From: Campylobacterota bacterium | GTDB taxonomy: Bacteria > Campylobacterota > Campylobacteria > Campylobacterales > Sulfurovaceae | Assembly: GCA_011330645.1 (NCBI GenBank) | Contig: DRQB01000161.1 | Span: 1-14,940, forward strand | DNA: 14,940 bases | Direction of reading: 5' to 3' | Shown here: piece by piece, positions 1-7,202 of the stretch | Layout: each line of letters starts with the position of its first letter | Position numbering within the stretch: the first letter of the stretch is position 1 | The notes under the pieces: generated by a model | The model's database searches: none | What the model was told of the DNA's origin: nothing | What the model saw: the letters and a program-made list of their open reading frames with translations, nothing else | Program-made: the position numbers and the translations under genes

Positions 1-1190
1 ATTTTAAAAAAGTCAATGAGACTTATGGACATGATGTGGGAGATCATCTACTCAAACAAGTTGTTCAAAGAATGGAAAATATTGTAGGAAGTCGTGAGAT
101 ATTTGCACGTGTCAGTGGTAATAAATTTGTAATTCTAATCCCTTCACTTCATATGAATGAAAAAGAGTCTAAAGAGATGACTGACAAATATATTCATACA
201 ATTAATCATAATTTTGCTTTACCACTAAATATTGCAGGAGAAGAATACCATCTAAGTTTTACAATAGGAGTCGTACTCTTTAACAACAATGATGCTTCCG
301 CCTTTGATGTACTCAAACGAGCAGAAACTGCCATGTACGAAGCAAAAAAAGCAGCAAGGGGCACAAGTAGTTTTTACCAAACCAGCATGAGTAATACAAG
401 CAAAGAAGAACTCACGGTAGAAAATGATATCCATAAAGCCCTTAAAAATAATGAATTTTCTATTTATTATCAACCACAATTGAATATAGAGAGTAATACT
501 ATTATCGGTGCTGAAGCACTTGTCCGTTGGGAACACCCAACTAAAGGATTTATCCCACCTGCAAACTTTATACCTATTGCAGAAGAGAGTGGTATTATTA
601 TCAAACTTGAAGAATGGATTTTTAACAAAGCTATCGAAGAAGTAAAGATATTAAGTGAAACAATGCATGAATTTCCACTGGAGCATATCGCTATTAATGT
701 CAGCACAATGCATTTTTTACAACCACATTTTGTAGAAAAGTTAATGCTACTGATTCATAGACATAAAGTAAATCCTGAATGGATTGAACTTGAAATAACC
801 GAGAGTGGTATTATGCGTAATATTAATGATGCTGTACAAAAGATTAAAGAACTCAAAGCATTTGGGTTCACTTTTTCTATTGATGATTTTGGTACAGGGT
901 ATTCTTCTTTAGCTTACTTAAAAGAACTCCCTGTCGATATGATCAAAATAGACCAATCCTTTGTCTTTAGTATGAATGAGAATAAAGGGGATGCAATGAT
1001 TGTAGAATCTGTCGTTGCACTCGGGAAAAAATTCAATTTTAAAGTCTTAGCTGAAGGTGTCGAAAATAAAGAAGTCCTAAAACATCTTTCAGAAATTAAG
1101 TGTGATTACTATCAGGGAAATTATGCTTCTAAACCTGTTGATTTTGATACATTTAAAGATTTAATTCAATCATCAACTATGGATGTATAA
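1..1190 (+). CDS. GGDEF-EAL protein, probable cyclic-di-GMP phosphodiesterase (5' end cut by window)
   Basis: The reading frame is open to the left edge and starts in the middle of a GGDEF domain (FKKVNETYGHDVGDHLL). The GGDEF signature at bases 114-128 reads SGNKF, and no RxxD inhibitory site precedes it, so diguanylate cyclase activity is unlikely. The EAL domain (about bases 430-1170) keeps its key residues: E-A-L at 513-521, the asparagine of INVS, both glutamates of LEITES, DDFGTGYSS near 892, the lysine of MIKID, the glutamate of AEGVE and the glutamine of YYQGN. The expected activity is hydrolysis of cyclic-di-GMP to pGpG, with the degenerate GGDEF acting at most as a GTP-sensing regulatory domain; this role is inferred from other GGDEF-EAL proteins. 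The N-terminal sensory part lies outside the window. The gene ends convergently with htpG, 25 bases from its stop. Confidence 0.93.
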   Translation, partial: FKKVNETYGHDVGDHLLKQVVQRMENIVGSREIFARVSGNKFVILIPSLHMNEKESKEMTDKYIHTINHNFALPLNIAGEEYHLSFTIGVVLFNNNDASAFDVLKRAETAMYEAKKAARGTSSFYQTSMSNTSKEELTVENDIHKALKNNEFSIYYQPQLNIESNTIIGAEALVRWEHPTKGFIPPANFIPIAEESGIIIKLEEWIFNKAIEEVKILSETMHEFPLEHIAINVSTMHFLQPHFVEKLMLLIHRHKVNPEWIELEITESGIMRNINDAVQKIKELKAFGFTFSIDDFGTGYSSLAYLKELPVDMIKIDQSFVFSMNENKGDAMIVESVVALGKKFNFKVLAEGVENKEVLKHLSEIKCDYYQGNYASKPVDFDTFKDLIQSSTMDV

Positions 1191-1204
1191 ATATATACAT
1201 CCAT
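1179..1204. terminator. Inverted repeat between convergent genes, probable bidirectional terminator
   Basis: ATGGATGTATA at 1179-1189 and its exact complement TATACATCCAT at 1194-1204 form an 11-bp stem with a 4-nt AATA loop. The repeat contains most of the stop region of the EAL gene and ends 11 bases before the htpG stop on the other strand. Position between two convergent genes suggests a shared terminator. The stem is AT-rich and has no clean U-run on either side, so it may be weak or act by stabilising 3' ends. Confidence 0.5.
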
Positions 1205-1215
1205 AATTCTTTACG

Positions 1216-3078
1216 TTATAACGCTTTTGTAGCTAAATCTGCTACACGTGAAGCAAAGGCTCCTTTGTCTTTAGGCTCTAGTCCTTCAGAGAGTTTTGCA
1301 GAGTCAAGGAGTATCCATGATAAATCATCAAAGAGTGCCTTATCTTCAAGGCTATCAAGCTTCTTAATCATCTCATGCTCAGGATTGATTTCCAAGATAA
1401 GAGGTGTTTCTGGCATCTCTTGTCCCATTTGTGCAAACATTGCAGCCATACCCGCCATTGGGTCTGATGGATCTTTAATGACACATGATGGGCTTGTAGT
1501 GAGTCTGCTTGTTGTTTTCACTTCTTTCACTTCTTCACCAAGCACTTCTTTAATTTTATCGGTTAAAGATTTGAACTCTTTTTCAATCTCTTCTTTCTCT
1601 TCTTCTGTTTTAGAGTCAGGTGCCTCAATAGTCGTAATATCTTTAAGTGCCCACTCTTTGTATGTCCCAATCATAGGCGTCACAATACTGTCTACTTCTT
1701 TGTCATCCATGATGAGCACTTCAATGTTTGCTTTTTTATAAGCTTCAAGTAGTGGAGAGTTTCTAAGTACTTTTTCGTCTTCACCAGTGATGTAGTAAAT
1801 CTCTTTTTTCTCAGAGTCACCACGGCTGATATACTCTTCAAAACTAACCAACCCTTCTTGGGTAGAAGATTTGTATTTTACAATGTCAAGAAGTAACTCT
1901 TTATTGACATGATCAATATAAATCCCTTCTTTCATGACTCTGTTGTACTGCGCGACAAAAGTATCTGCATCCTCACCTTTAAGCTTTTTAATCGCTTGAA
2001 GTATCTTCTTTGTTGAGTTTTGTTTGATATTTGCCAAAATTTTATTTTCTTGGAGTAACTCACGGCTTACATTAAGTGGTAAGTCTTCAGAGTCGATAAT
2101 CCCTTTTACAAAACGTAAGTATGGTGGCAAGAGCTCTTTGTCATCATCGGTAATAAATACACGTTTAACATAGAGCTTTACACCGGGAGTATAATCTGCT
2201 CTGTACATATCCATAGGTGCAGTTTTAGGAATGTAAAAGAGTGTGGTAAACTCTTGTGCTCCTTCTACTTTGTTATGCAGATAAGTGAGTGGTTCGTCAC
2301 TATCGTGTGCAATGGTTTTATAGAACTCTATATAGTCCTCTTTTTTCAGTTCAGACTTAGGAAGTGTCCAGAGTGCAGTCGCTGCATTGATTTGTTCAGA
2401 TTTATTGACTGTTTTAGTAACTGCATCATCACCCTCACCCTCTGTCTCTTCTTCTGAGTAGTTGAGCATGATAGGATATGCGATGTGGTTAGAGTATTTT
2501 TTCACCACTTCCTGTACACGCCACTTGTCTAAGAACTCTTTCTCATCCTCTTTAAGTTTGATGTAAATTACTGTACCATGAGACTCTTTGGTGACAGGTT
2601 TAACTTCATATTCCCCTGTACCATCTGTAGAGAACATATATGCCTGTTCTTCTCCTGCTTTTTTAGAGATAACATCTACTTTTTCTGCTACCATAAATAC
2701 TGAGTAGAATCCTACCCCAAACTGACCAATAAGGTTAGAATCTTTTTTAGCATCACCTGTAAGGTTTTCCATAAATGCTTTCGTACCAGACTTAGCGATG
2801 GTTCCTAAATGATCCATAAGGTCTTGTTCATTCATACCAATACCATTATCGCCAATAGTCAATGAATTATCTTCTTTATCTAATTTGATAAAGATTTTTC
2901 CAGACCAATCTTCTTCTTTAAATGTCTCATCTGTGAGTGAAAGATAGTTAAATTTATCCAATGCATCACTTGAATTTGATACAAGTTCTCTAATAAATAT
3001 CTCTTTATTTGAGTAAAGAGAGTGTGTCATGAGCTTTAAGAGTTGCCCGATTTCTGTTTGAAACTGATGTTTTGCCAT
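1216..3078 (-). CDS. htpG: Molecular chaperone HtpG (bacterial Hsp90)
   Basis: This is a full-length bacterial Hsp90 of 620 residues, the usual size. It is an ATP-driven cytosolic chaperone that works as a homodimer. The N-terminal GHKL ATPase domain shows ELVSNSSDALDK (31-42), DNGIGM (77-82) and the lid/glycine-rich GQFGVGFYS (118-126). The middle domain has GVKLYVKRVFITDD and LPLNVSRELLQE, the latter carrying the family's ATP-sensing arginine. The C-terminal dimerisation region follows, without the eukaryotic MEEVD tail. The ATG start is supported by AGGAGA at 3085-3090, six bases upstream. A strong housekeeping promoter lies just before it, so the gene is probably transcribed independently of the transglutaminase-like gene ending 94 bases upstream. 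I saw no CIRCE-like repeat in the promoter region. Confidence 0.98.
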   Translation of the reverse strand: MAKHQFQTEIGQLLKLMTHSLYSNKEIFIRELVSNSSDALDKFNYLSLTDETFKEEDWSGKIFIKLDKEDNSLTIGDNGIGMNEQDLMDHLGTIAKSGTKAFMENLTGDAKKDSNLIGQFGVGFYSVFMVAEKVDVISKKAGEEQAYMFSTDGTGEYEVKPVTKESHGTVIYIKLKEDEKEFLDKWRVQEVVKKYSNHIAYPIMLNYSEEETEGEGDDAVTKTVNKSEQINAATALWTLPKSELKKEDYIEFYKTIAHDSDEPLTYLHNKVEGAQEFTTLFYIPKTAPMDMYRADYTPGVKLYVKRVFITDDDKELLPPYLRFVKGIIDSEDLPLNVSRELLQENKILANIKQNSTKKILQAIKKLKGEDADTFVAQYNRVMKEGIYIDHVNKELLLDIVKYKSSTQEGLVSFEEYISRGDSEKKEIYYITGEDEKVLRNSPLLEAYKKANIEVLIMDDKEVDSIVTPMIGTYKEWALKDITTIEAPDSKTEEEKEEIEKEFKSLTDKIKEVLGEEVKEVKTTSRLTTSPSCVIKDPSDPMAGMAAMFAQMGQEMPETPLILEINPEHEMIKKLDSLEDKALFDDLSWILLDSAKLSEGLEPKDKGAFASRVADLATKAL

Positions 3079-3112
3079 TGTGTTTCTCCTATGTAATAAT
3101 TTATTTTGTGGG

Positions 3113-3141
3113 ATTATATACTATTTTGGTAAATATTTCAA
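3113..3141 (-). promoter_or_regulatory. Housekeeping sigma-70 type promoter of htpG
   Basis: Read on the minus strand, TTGAAA (3136-3141) and TATAAT (3113-3118) are separated by exactly 17 bases. The -10 matches consensus fully and the -35 in five of six positions. The predicted transcript start is about 25-30 bases upstream of the htpG ATG. No inverted repeat resembling CIRCE or an HspR site is visible around it, so heat-shock control, if any, is not evident here. Confidence 0.75.
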
Positions 3142-3172
3142 GTTTTTTTACAAGATAGTTTAGTCTAAGTGA

Positions 3173-3775
3173 CTAAAGTTTATACTCTAAGTGTGTTATA
3201 TCTAACTTTTTATTTGAAAAGGGTTCTACAATTGCTTCTATTTTATCTAAACCATACTGCAAAGGAAATCCTATAGTAGAACCTTTTGCTGTACTTTCTA
3301 AGGTATAATATTTTTTTCCGTTAATCCATAAACCTTTTGTATATGATAATCTTTTATCTTCTAAGGCTACAATGACAAATATATGTTTAGGTACCAATAC
3401 AAAATACGCTTCTATACCTAGGGCATGTAACATAGAAATAAGTAGATTACTCTTATCATCACAATCTCCATAATTTTTTTGTATGGTTTTTTGAGGAGAA
3501 TTTTTTTGAAAAGTTTGCGTTTTATAGGGTATATTGGATGCGAAATCAAGTAAATGCTGTACTTTGCAAAAATCATCAGCACACTCTTGCGTTAAACTAT
3601 AAGCTTTGTCTTGTATATTTTTAGATGAAGAGACATAGGAGGTATAAGTTCCATCTTTCGTACCTATCTGCGTTTTATCTACAATTTGTATGGCTTTGTA
3701 TGTACCATATACAAAAAGTATAAATGCTATGGCAATAATAATTGAAGCAAAACTTTTTAGTCTCTCACTTGTCAT
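3173..3775 (-). CDS. Membrane-anchored transglutaminase-like cysteine protein
   Basis: The 200-residue product has one N-terminal membrane segment (about 10-27) and a domain presumably outside the cytoplasm. That domain shows a transglutaminase-like triad pattern: cysteine in NYGDCDDKSN (C105), histidine in PKHIFVIV (H131) and an acidic residue in YTLEST (E160). Such domains are cysteine proteases or amidases, often acting on peptides or the cell envelope; the substrate here is unknown. The start is uncertain. ATG at 3775 is chosen because it gives an 11-base overlap with the upstream small gene and a short n-region before the membrane segment. In-frame ATG at 3796 and GTG at 3802 are alternatives. 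None has a good ribosome binding site, so translational coupling to the upstream gene is likely. Confidence 0.75.
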   Translation of the reverse strand: MTSERLKSFASIIIAIAFILFVYGTYKAIQIVDKTQIGTKDGTYTSYVSSSKNIQDKAYSLTQECADDFCKVQHLLDFASNIPYKTQTFQKNSPQKTIQKNYGDCDDKSNLLISMLHALGIEAYFVLVPKHIFVIVALEDKRLSYTKGLWINGKKYYTLESTAKGSTIGFPLQYGLDKIEAIVEPFSNKKLDITHLEYKL

Positions 3776-4019
3776 TGTCACAAAGTAAAGTGTCATGTCC
3801 ACAGTGACGGCATGTGCTTCTCATCGTAAATATATACCATCCATTTTTGTCTTTAAGTATGGGTTCATTACACTTTGAACATCTGATACGACTCCAAAGT
3901 ATAGCAAATATAAATGCTGGTACCAAATAAAATACTCTGTCATAAAATACAGAGAGTATAATCAGTGTACCCACTATAATCGCTAAAAAAAGATATTTAT
4001 AATACTGAGGTATGCACAT
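3765..4019 (-). CDS. Small two-pass membrane protein with a zinc-ribbon-like C-terminus
   Basis: I do not recognise a named family. The 84-residue product has two hydrophobic segments (about 8-24 and 28-43) followed by a short soluble tail with two CxxC pairs, RCSKCNE (C47, C50) and TCRHCGH (C70, C73). That arrangement is typical of a small zinc ribbon. The ATG at 4019 is preferred over an in-frame TTG at 4061 because it has a good AGGAAG site (4024-4029) four bases upstream. The gene overlaps the transglutaminase-like gene by 11 bases, so the two are probably co-translated and may act together at the inner membrane. A possible -10 (TATAAA on the minus strand, 4045-4050) precedes it, with no good -35. 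Confidence 0.7.
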   Translation of the reverse strand: MCIPQYYKYLFLAIIVGTLIILSVFYDRVFYLVPAFIFAILWSRIRCSKCNEPILKDKNGWYIFTMRSTCRHCGHDTLLCDNDK

Positions 4020-4093
4020 TTTACTTCCTTTTAAAAGACTAAATTTTATAGGTATACACAACTTACATAAAAAAATTTCTAGTTGGTATTAGG

Positions 4094-4153
4094 TTTGTAG
4101 GTTATTAAGAAGGAGCTTACATTTAAGTACGCAACTAAACAAACTCCTACAAA
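4094..4153. repeat. Imperfect nested inverted repeat downstream of guaA
   Basis: The 155-base gap between guaA and the small membrane-protein gene holds nested complementary segments. TTTGTAGG (4094-4101) pairs with CCTACAAA (4146-4153). AGGAG (4111-4115) pairs with CTCCT (4144-4148). TTTAAGT (4122-4128) pairs with ACTAAA (4134-4139) with one bulge. The first two pairings compete for the same bases. It could be the guaA terminator, though no U-run follows on the minus strand, or a small degraded palindromic element. Confidence 0.35.
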
Positions 4154-4174
4154 TATGATGTCAAATAGGAAAAA

Positions 4175-5713
4175 TTATTCCCATTCGATGGTTGCTGGTG
4201 GCTTAGAACTTATATCATAAACAACCCTATTAATCCCATCAATCTCATTAATAATTCTACGACTCATCCCTTCTAACACATCATGAGGAACGTGAGCGAA
4301 GGTTGCTGTCATCCCATCTACTGACTCAACCATACGAATACATACGGTATTATCATAGGTTCTGTTATCTCCCATGACACCTACAGACTGTACATTTAGA
4401 AGGACTGTAAAGGCTTGCCATACTTTGTCGTAGTATCCTGTGGCTTTGAGTTCTTCTTGCATAATGGCATCTGATTCACGTATAAGGTGTAGTCCATCTT
4501 CTGTCACCGCACCCATTGTACGTATAGCAAGTCCTGGGCCAGGAAAAGGGTGACGTCCTATCATATCTTTAGGAAGACCAAGTTCAAGTCCTAGCTTACG
4601 TACCTCATCTTTAAAAATCTCTCTTAGAGGCTCAACAAGTTCAAAAGTCATCCAGTCAGGAAGACCCCCAACATTGTGATGAGACTTAATAGTTTTTGAT
4701 GGTCCTTTCACTGAAACTGATTCAATCACATCTGTATAGAGTGTTCCTTGAGCAAGGAAGGCAACATCTGTATGCTTCTTCGCTTCTGCATCAAACACTT
4801 CAATGAATTTTTCACCGATAGCCTTACGTTTTGTCTCTGGGTCAGATACACCTTCGAGTGCAGCCATAAACTCTTTTTTCGCATCAATAGTAATGAGTGG
4901 GATATCAAGAAGTTTAAACATCGCCTGCACATCTTCTGCTTCATTTTTACGTAAAAGACCTTGGTCTACAAATACACAGATGAGTTGCTCTTTTGGCAAT
5001 GCTTCATTAAGCATAGCAGCTACCACGGATGAGTCAACCCCACCACTTACGCCACAAAGGACTTTATTCTCCCCTACTTGTGCTTTAATGGCTGCTATTT
5101 TCTCTTTGGCAAAGCTTCCCATGTTCCATGTACTGTCGCATCCACAGATATACTTCGCAAAGTTTTTAAGCATCGCAGTACCTTCTACAGAATGGTGCAC
5201 TTCTGGGTGAAATTGAAATGCATACACTTTTCTGCTCTCATCAGCAATAGCCGCATACGGAGAGTTTTCAGATGTTCCAACTACTTCAAATCCAGAAGGT
5301 ATACTCTCTGCTCTGTCACCATGGCTCATCCATACGATACTGTTATCTGTCACACCCTTGAAGATGCTAGAGTCATTTTCTATTTTAAGTTTTGCTTTCC
5401 CATACTCATGATGATCAGCAGCAACTACAGAACCACCAAAATGTTGTGTAATGAGTTGCATACCATAACAGATACCCAAAATTGGCAATCCCAAATCCCA
5501 GATACCTTCATCTGGCTTATATGCATCTTCCGCATACACAGAGGCAGGTCCACCTGAGAGAATAATTCCTTGTGGTTTTCTTGCTTTGATATCTTCAAGT
5601 TTTTCACGGTAAGGAACAACTTCAGTATAGACACCTGACTCTCTTAATTTACGTGCGATAAGTTGTGTGTATTGCGAGCCAAAGTCTAAGACTAAAATAG
5701 GTACTTGTTTCAT
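4175..5713 (-). CDS. guaA: GMP synthase (glutamine-hydrolysing)
   Basis: It converts XMP, ATP and glutamine to GMP in the cytosol, the last step of guanine nucleotide synthesis. The 512-residue length is normal. The N-terminal class I glutamine amidotransferase domain carries the nucleophile in GICYGMQL (C82) and the partner residues in FHPEVHHS (H159, E161). The ATP pyrophosphatase domain follows, with PP-loop SGGVDSS (213-219). The C-terminal dimerisation domain ends in the family's typical IEWE. The ATG start has an AAGGAA site a few bases upstream. The 5' leader is unusual: a long hairpin abuts the ribosome binding site and a GC-rich folded element lies further upstream. It is not a recognisable guanine riboswitch. 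Confidence 0.98.
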   Translation of the reverse strand: MKQVPILVLDFGSQYTQLIARKLRESGVYTEVVPYREKLEDIKARKPQGIILSGGPASVYAEDAYKPDEGIWDLGLPILGICYGMQLITQHFGGSVVAADHHEYGKAKLKIENDSSIFKGVTDNSIVWMSHGDRAESIPSGFEVVGTSENSPYAAIADESRKVYAFQFHPEVHHSVEGTAMLKNFAKYICGCDSTWNMGSFAKEKIAAIKAQVGENKVLCGVSGGVDSSVVAAMLNEALPKEQLICVFVDQGLLRKNEAEDVQAMFKLLDIPLITIDAKKEFMAALEGVSDPETKRKAIGEKFIEVFDAEAKKHTDVAFLAQGTLYTDVIESVSVKGPSKTIKSHHNVGGLPDWMTFELVEPLREIFKDEVRKLGLELGLPKDMIGRHPFPGPGLAIRTMGAVTEDGLHLIRESDAIMQEELKATGYYDKVWQAFTVLLNVQSVGVMGDNRTYDNTVCIRMVESVDGMTATFAHVPHDVLEGMSRRIINEIDGINRVVYDISSKPPATIEWE

Positions 5714-5726
5714 GAATATTCCTTCT

Positions 5727-5770
5727 ATTTGTATGAATAAGTTTTACGATTAAAACTTATTTATGCAAAT
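5727..5770. repeat. Near-perfect 20-bp inverted repeat in the guaA leader
   Basis: Arms at 5727-5746 and 5751-5770 flank a 4-base CGAT centre. The inner 11 bp (AATAAGTTTTA and its complement) are perfect. In the outer 9 bp the only two departures are G-U/U-G wobbles if the plus strand is transcribed, but C-A and A-C mismatches on the minus strand. On the minus strand the arm ends next to the guaA ribosome binding site. It may be a terminator of the antiporter transcript, an operator, or part of a larger structured element with the neighbouring GC-rich block. Confidence 0.6.
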
Positions 5771-5780
5771 GAAAATATTT

Positions 5781-5840
5781 AGAGGTGGGTTAGCACCCCA
5801 AGGGTATTTCCTACGGGCAAAACCCTCATTCCTACCTACA
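5781..5840. repeat. GC-rich structured intergenic element, candidate dispersed repeat
   Basis: This block stands out from the AT-rich surroundings by runs of G and C. It can fold: AGGTGGG (5783-5789) pairs with CCTACCT (5831-5837), with one G-U wobble on the plus strand. Inside this, GGGT (5787-5790) and ACCC (5795-5798) form an alternative small hairpin, and AGGGT (5801-5805) pairs with ACCCT (5822-5826). Its right edge runs into the last codons of the antiporter gene. The composition and compact folding are those of small palindromic repeats that occur in many copies per genome, or of a small RNA. Copy number cannot be judged from one window. Confidence 0.45.
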
Positions 5841-7161
5841 TATGGTGTGCGCCAATATGAAGTATTTCAAATTGAAAATACCATACAAGTACAGATACGA
5901 TATATCCTACTAAGACTGTCCACCCATATTTCATATGTGATGCAAAGGTATAAATACCATGCATTTTACCCATAACACCCACACCTGCTGCTGATCCAAA
6001 AGAAATGAGACTTCCTCCTACCCCTGCTGTCATAGTAACAAGCATCCATTGTGACTGTGTATCTACGCCCATGTCAGGATTCGCTTTAAGTACAGCAGAC
6101 ATCACTGGCACGTTATCTACAACAGCTGAAAGAAACCCTACTCCTACGTTGACAGCAGTTGCTCCAAATTGTTCATATAATTCTGTAAAGTATTCCAAAA
6201 AGCCTAAAAAGTGAAGTCCTCCTACAGCTGCAAGAATACCAAAGAAAAAGAGCAATGTATCATTCTCAATTTTAGCTATCCACGAAAAAGCATTCAGTTG
6301 TGTTTCAGATGGTCCTCTGTTAATTTTGTATACATACATTTTAAGTAATGCAAGACCAAACATCATCCCCCACATTGCGGGAAGATGCATAATCTGATGG
6401 GAAAGTACCGCCAATGCAATCGTTAATGCAAAAAGTCCAATAATCTGTTTTCCGCCTTCTTGAATTTCTGCTTTTTTTTCACTAGCATTAAATGGTGGCT
6501 TACCTTCTGGCACAAAGCGGGAAAGTAAAAATGCAGTAATCCCCCAACCCATAATGGCAGCAGGAAAAAGAAATAAGAACTCTGTGAAACTTCCTTTCCC
6601 ATCTACCCATACCATCAAAGTAGTAATATCTCCAAAAGGTGACCATGCACCACCAGCGTTGGCTGCAACAACGATATTAATCGCCCCTGGCACCAAGAAA
6701 GCACGATTATCTTTGTCTATCGTAAGTAATACGGTGGAAAGAATAAGTGCAGTCGTAAGGTTATCTGCTACAGGCGAGATAAAAAATGCCAAGAGACCTG
6801 TCACCCAAAAGAGTTTCTTATAACTGTAGCCTTTGGAAACAAGATTATAACGAAGTGCAGAAAAAACTCCTCTATCTATCATTGCTTCAATGTATGTCAT
6901 CGCGACCATTAAGAAGAAAAAGATCCCTGCAATCTCATAAATAAGCTCTTTAACTGCCTCTTCTAAAGGATGTCCATCGATACCATGCATCGCAAAATAG
7001 ATACCAATAAGCATAAAAATCCCCGTACCTGCAAGAAGTGCTGGCTTGGCTTTGTTAATATGATATTTATCTTCTGTAGCAATAAAGTAGTACCCTACCA
7101 CAAACACAATAAGTGAGACTATCCCTACCCATGTGGTGGTTAAATGTAATTGGTCGTGCAT
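5836..7161 (-). CDS. nhaD: NhaD-type Na+/H+ antiporter
   Basis: This is an inner-membrane protein of 441 residues with roughly a dozen hydrophobic segments. It belongs to the ion transporter superfamily branch containing NhaD and ArsB-like carriers. Diagnostic motifs are SPVADNLTTALIL (129-141) and ANAGGAWSPFGDITT (167-181). The pseudo-symmetric second-half motif is VVDNVPVMSAVL (347-358). The paired D-N motifs in the two halves are the expected cation site. The role is sodium (and possibly lithium) export in exchange for protons, which fits a marine or brackish organism. The ATG start has AGGAGA just upstream. It lies 41 bases after nadB and is probably co-transcribed with it, with no functional reason visible. 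The last codons overlap the GC-rich element. Confidence 0.93.
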   Translation of the reverse strand: MHDQLHLTTTWVGIVSLIVFVVGYYFIATEDKYHINKAKPALLAGTGIFMLIGIYFAMHGIDGHPLEEAVKELIYEIAGIFFFLMVAMTYIEAMIDRGVFSALRYNLVSKGYSYKKLFWVTGLLAFFISPVADNLTTALILSTVLLTIDKDNRAFLVPGAINIVVAANAGGAWSPFGDITTLMVWVDGKGSFTEFLFLFPAAIMGWGITAFLLSRFVPEGKPPFNASEKKAEIQEGGKQIIGLFALTIALAVLSHQIMHLPAMWGMMFGLALLKMYVYKINRGPSETQLNAFSWIAKIENDTLLFFFGILAAVGGLHFLGFLEYFTELYEQFGATAVNVGVGFLSAVVDNVPVMSAVLKANPDMGVDTQSQWMLVTMTAGVGGSLISFGSAAGVGVMGKMHGIYTFASHMKYGWTVLVGYIVSVLVWYFQFEILHIGAHHM

Positions 7162-7202
7162 CTGTTCTCCTAATATTTTAAGTATTGCGGTATTTTATAT
7201 TT

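Noticed and set aside
1265..1741. Plus-strand frame of 158 codons inside htpG
   Set aside because: It lies wholly antisense to a well-supported chaperone gene and has low-complexity composition.
3079..3172. Search for a CIRCE or HspR operator before htpG
   Set aside because: No matching inverted repeat was seen, so only the promoter is reported.
4020..4061. Upstream TTG start for the small zinc-ribbon protein
   Set aside because: The ATG at 4019 has a good ribosome binding site and starts directly before the first membrane segment, while the TTG has neither advantage.
5763..5975. Plus-strand reading frame of 70 codons across the GC-rich element
   Set aside because: Most of it is antisense to the antiporter gene, and the first part simply translates the folded GC-rich block. 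There is no ribosome binding site and no family resemblance.
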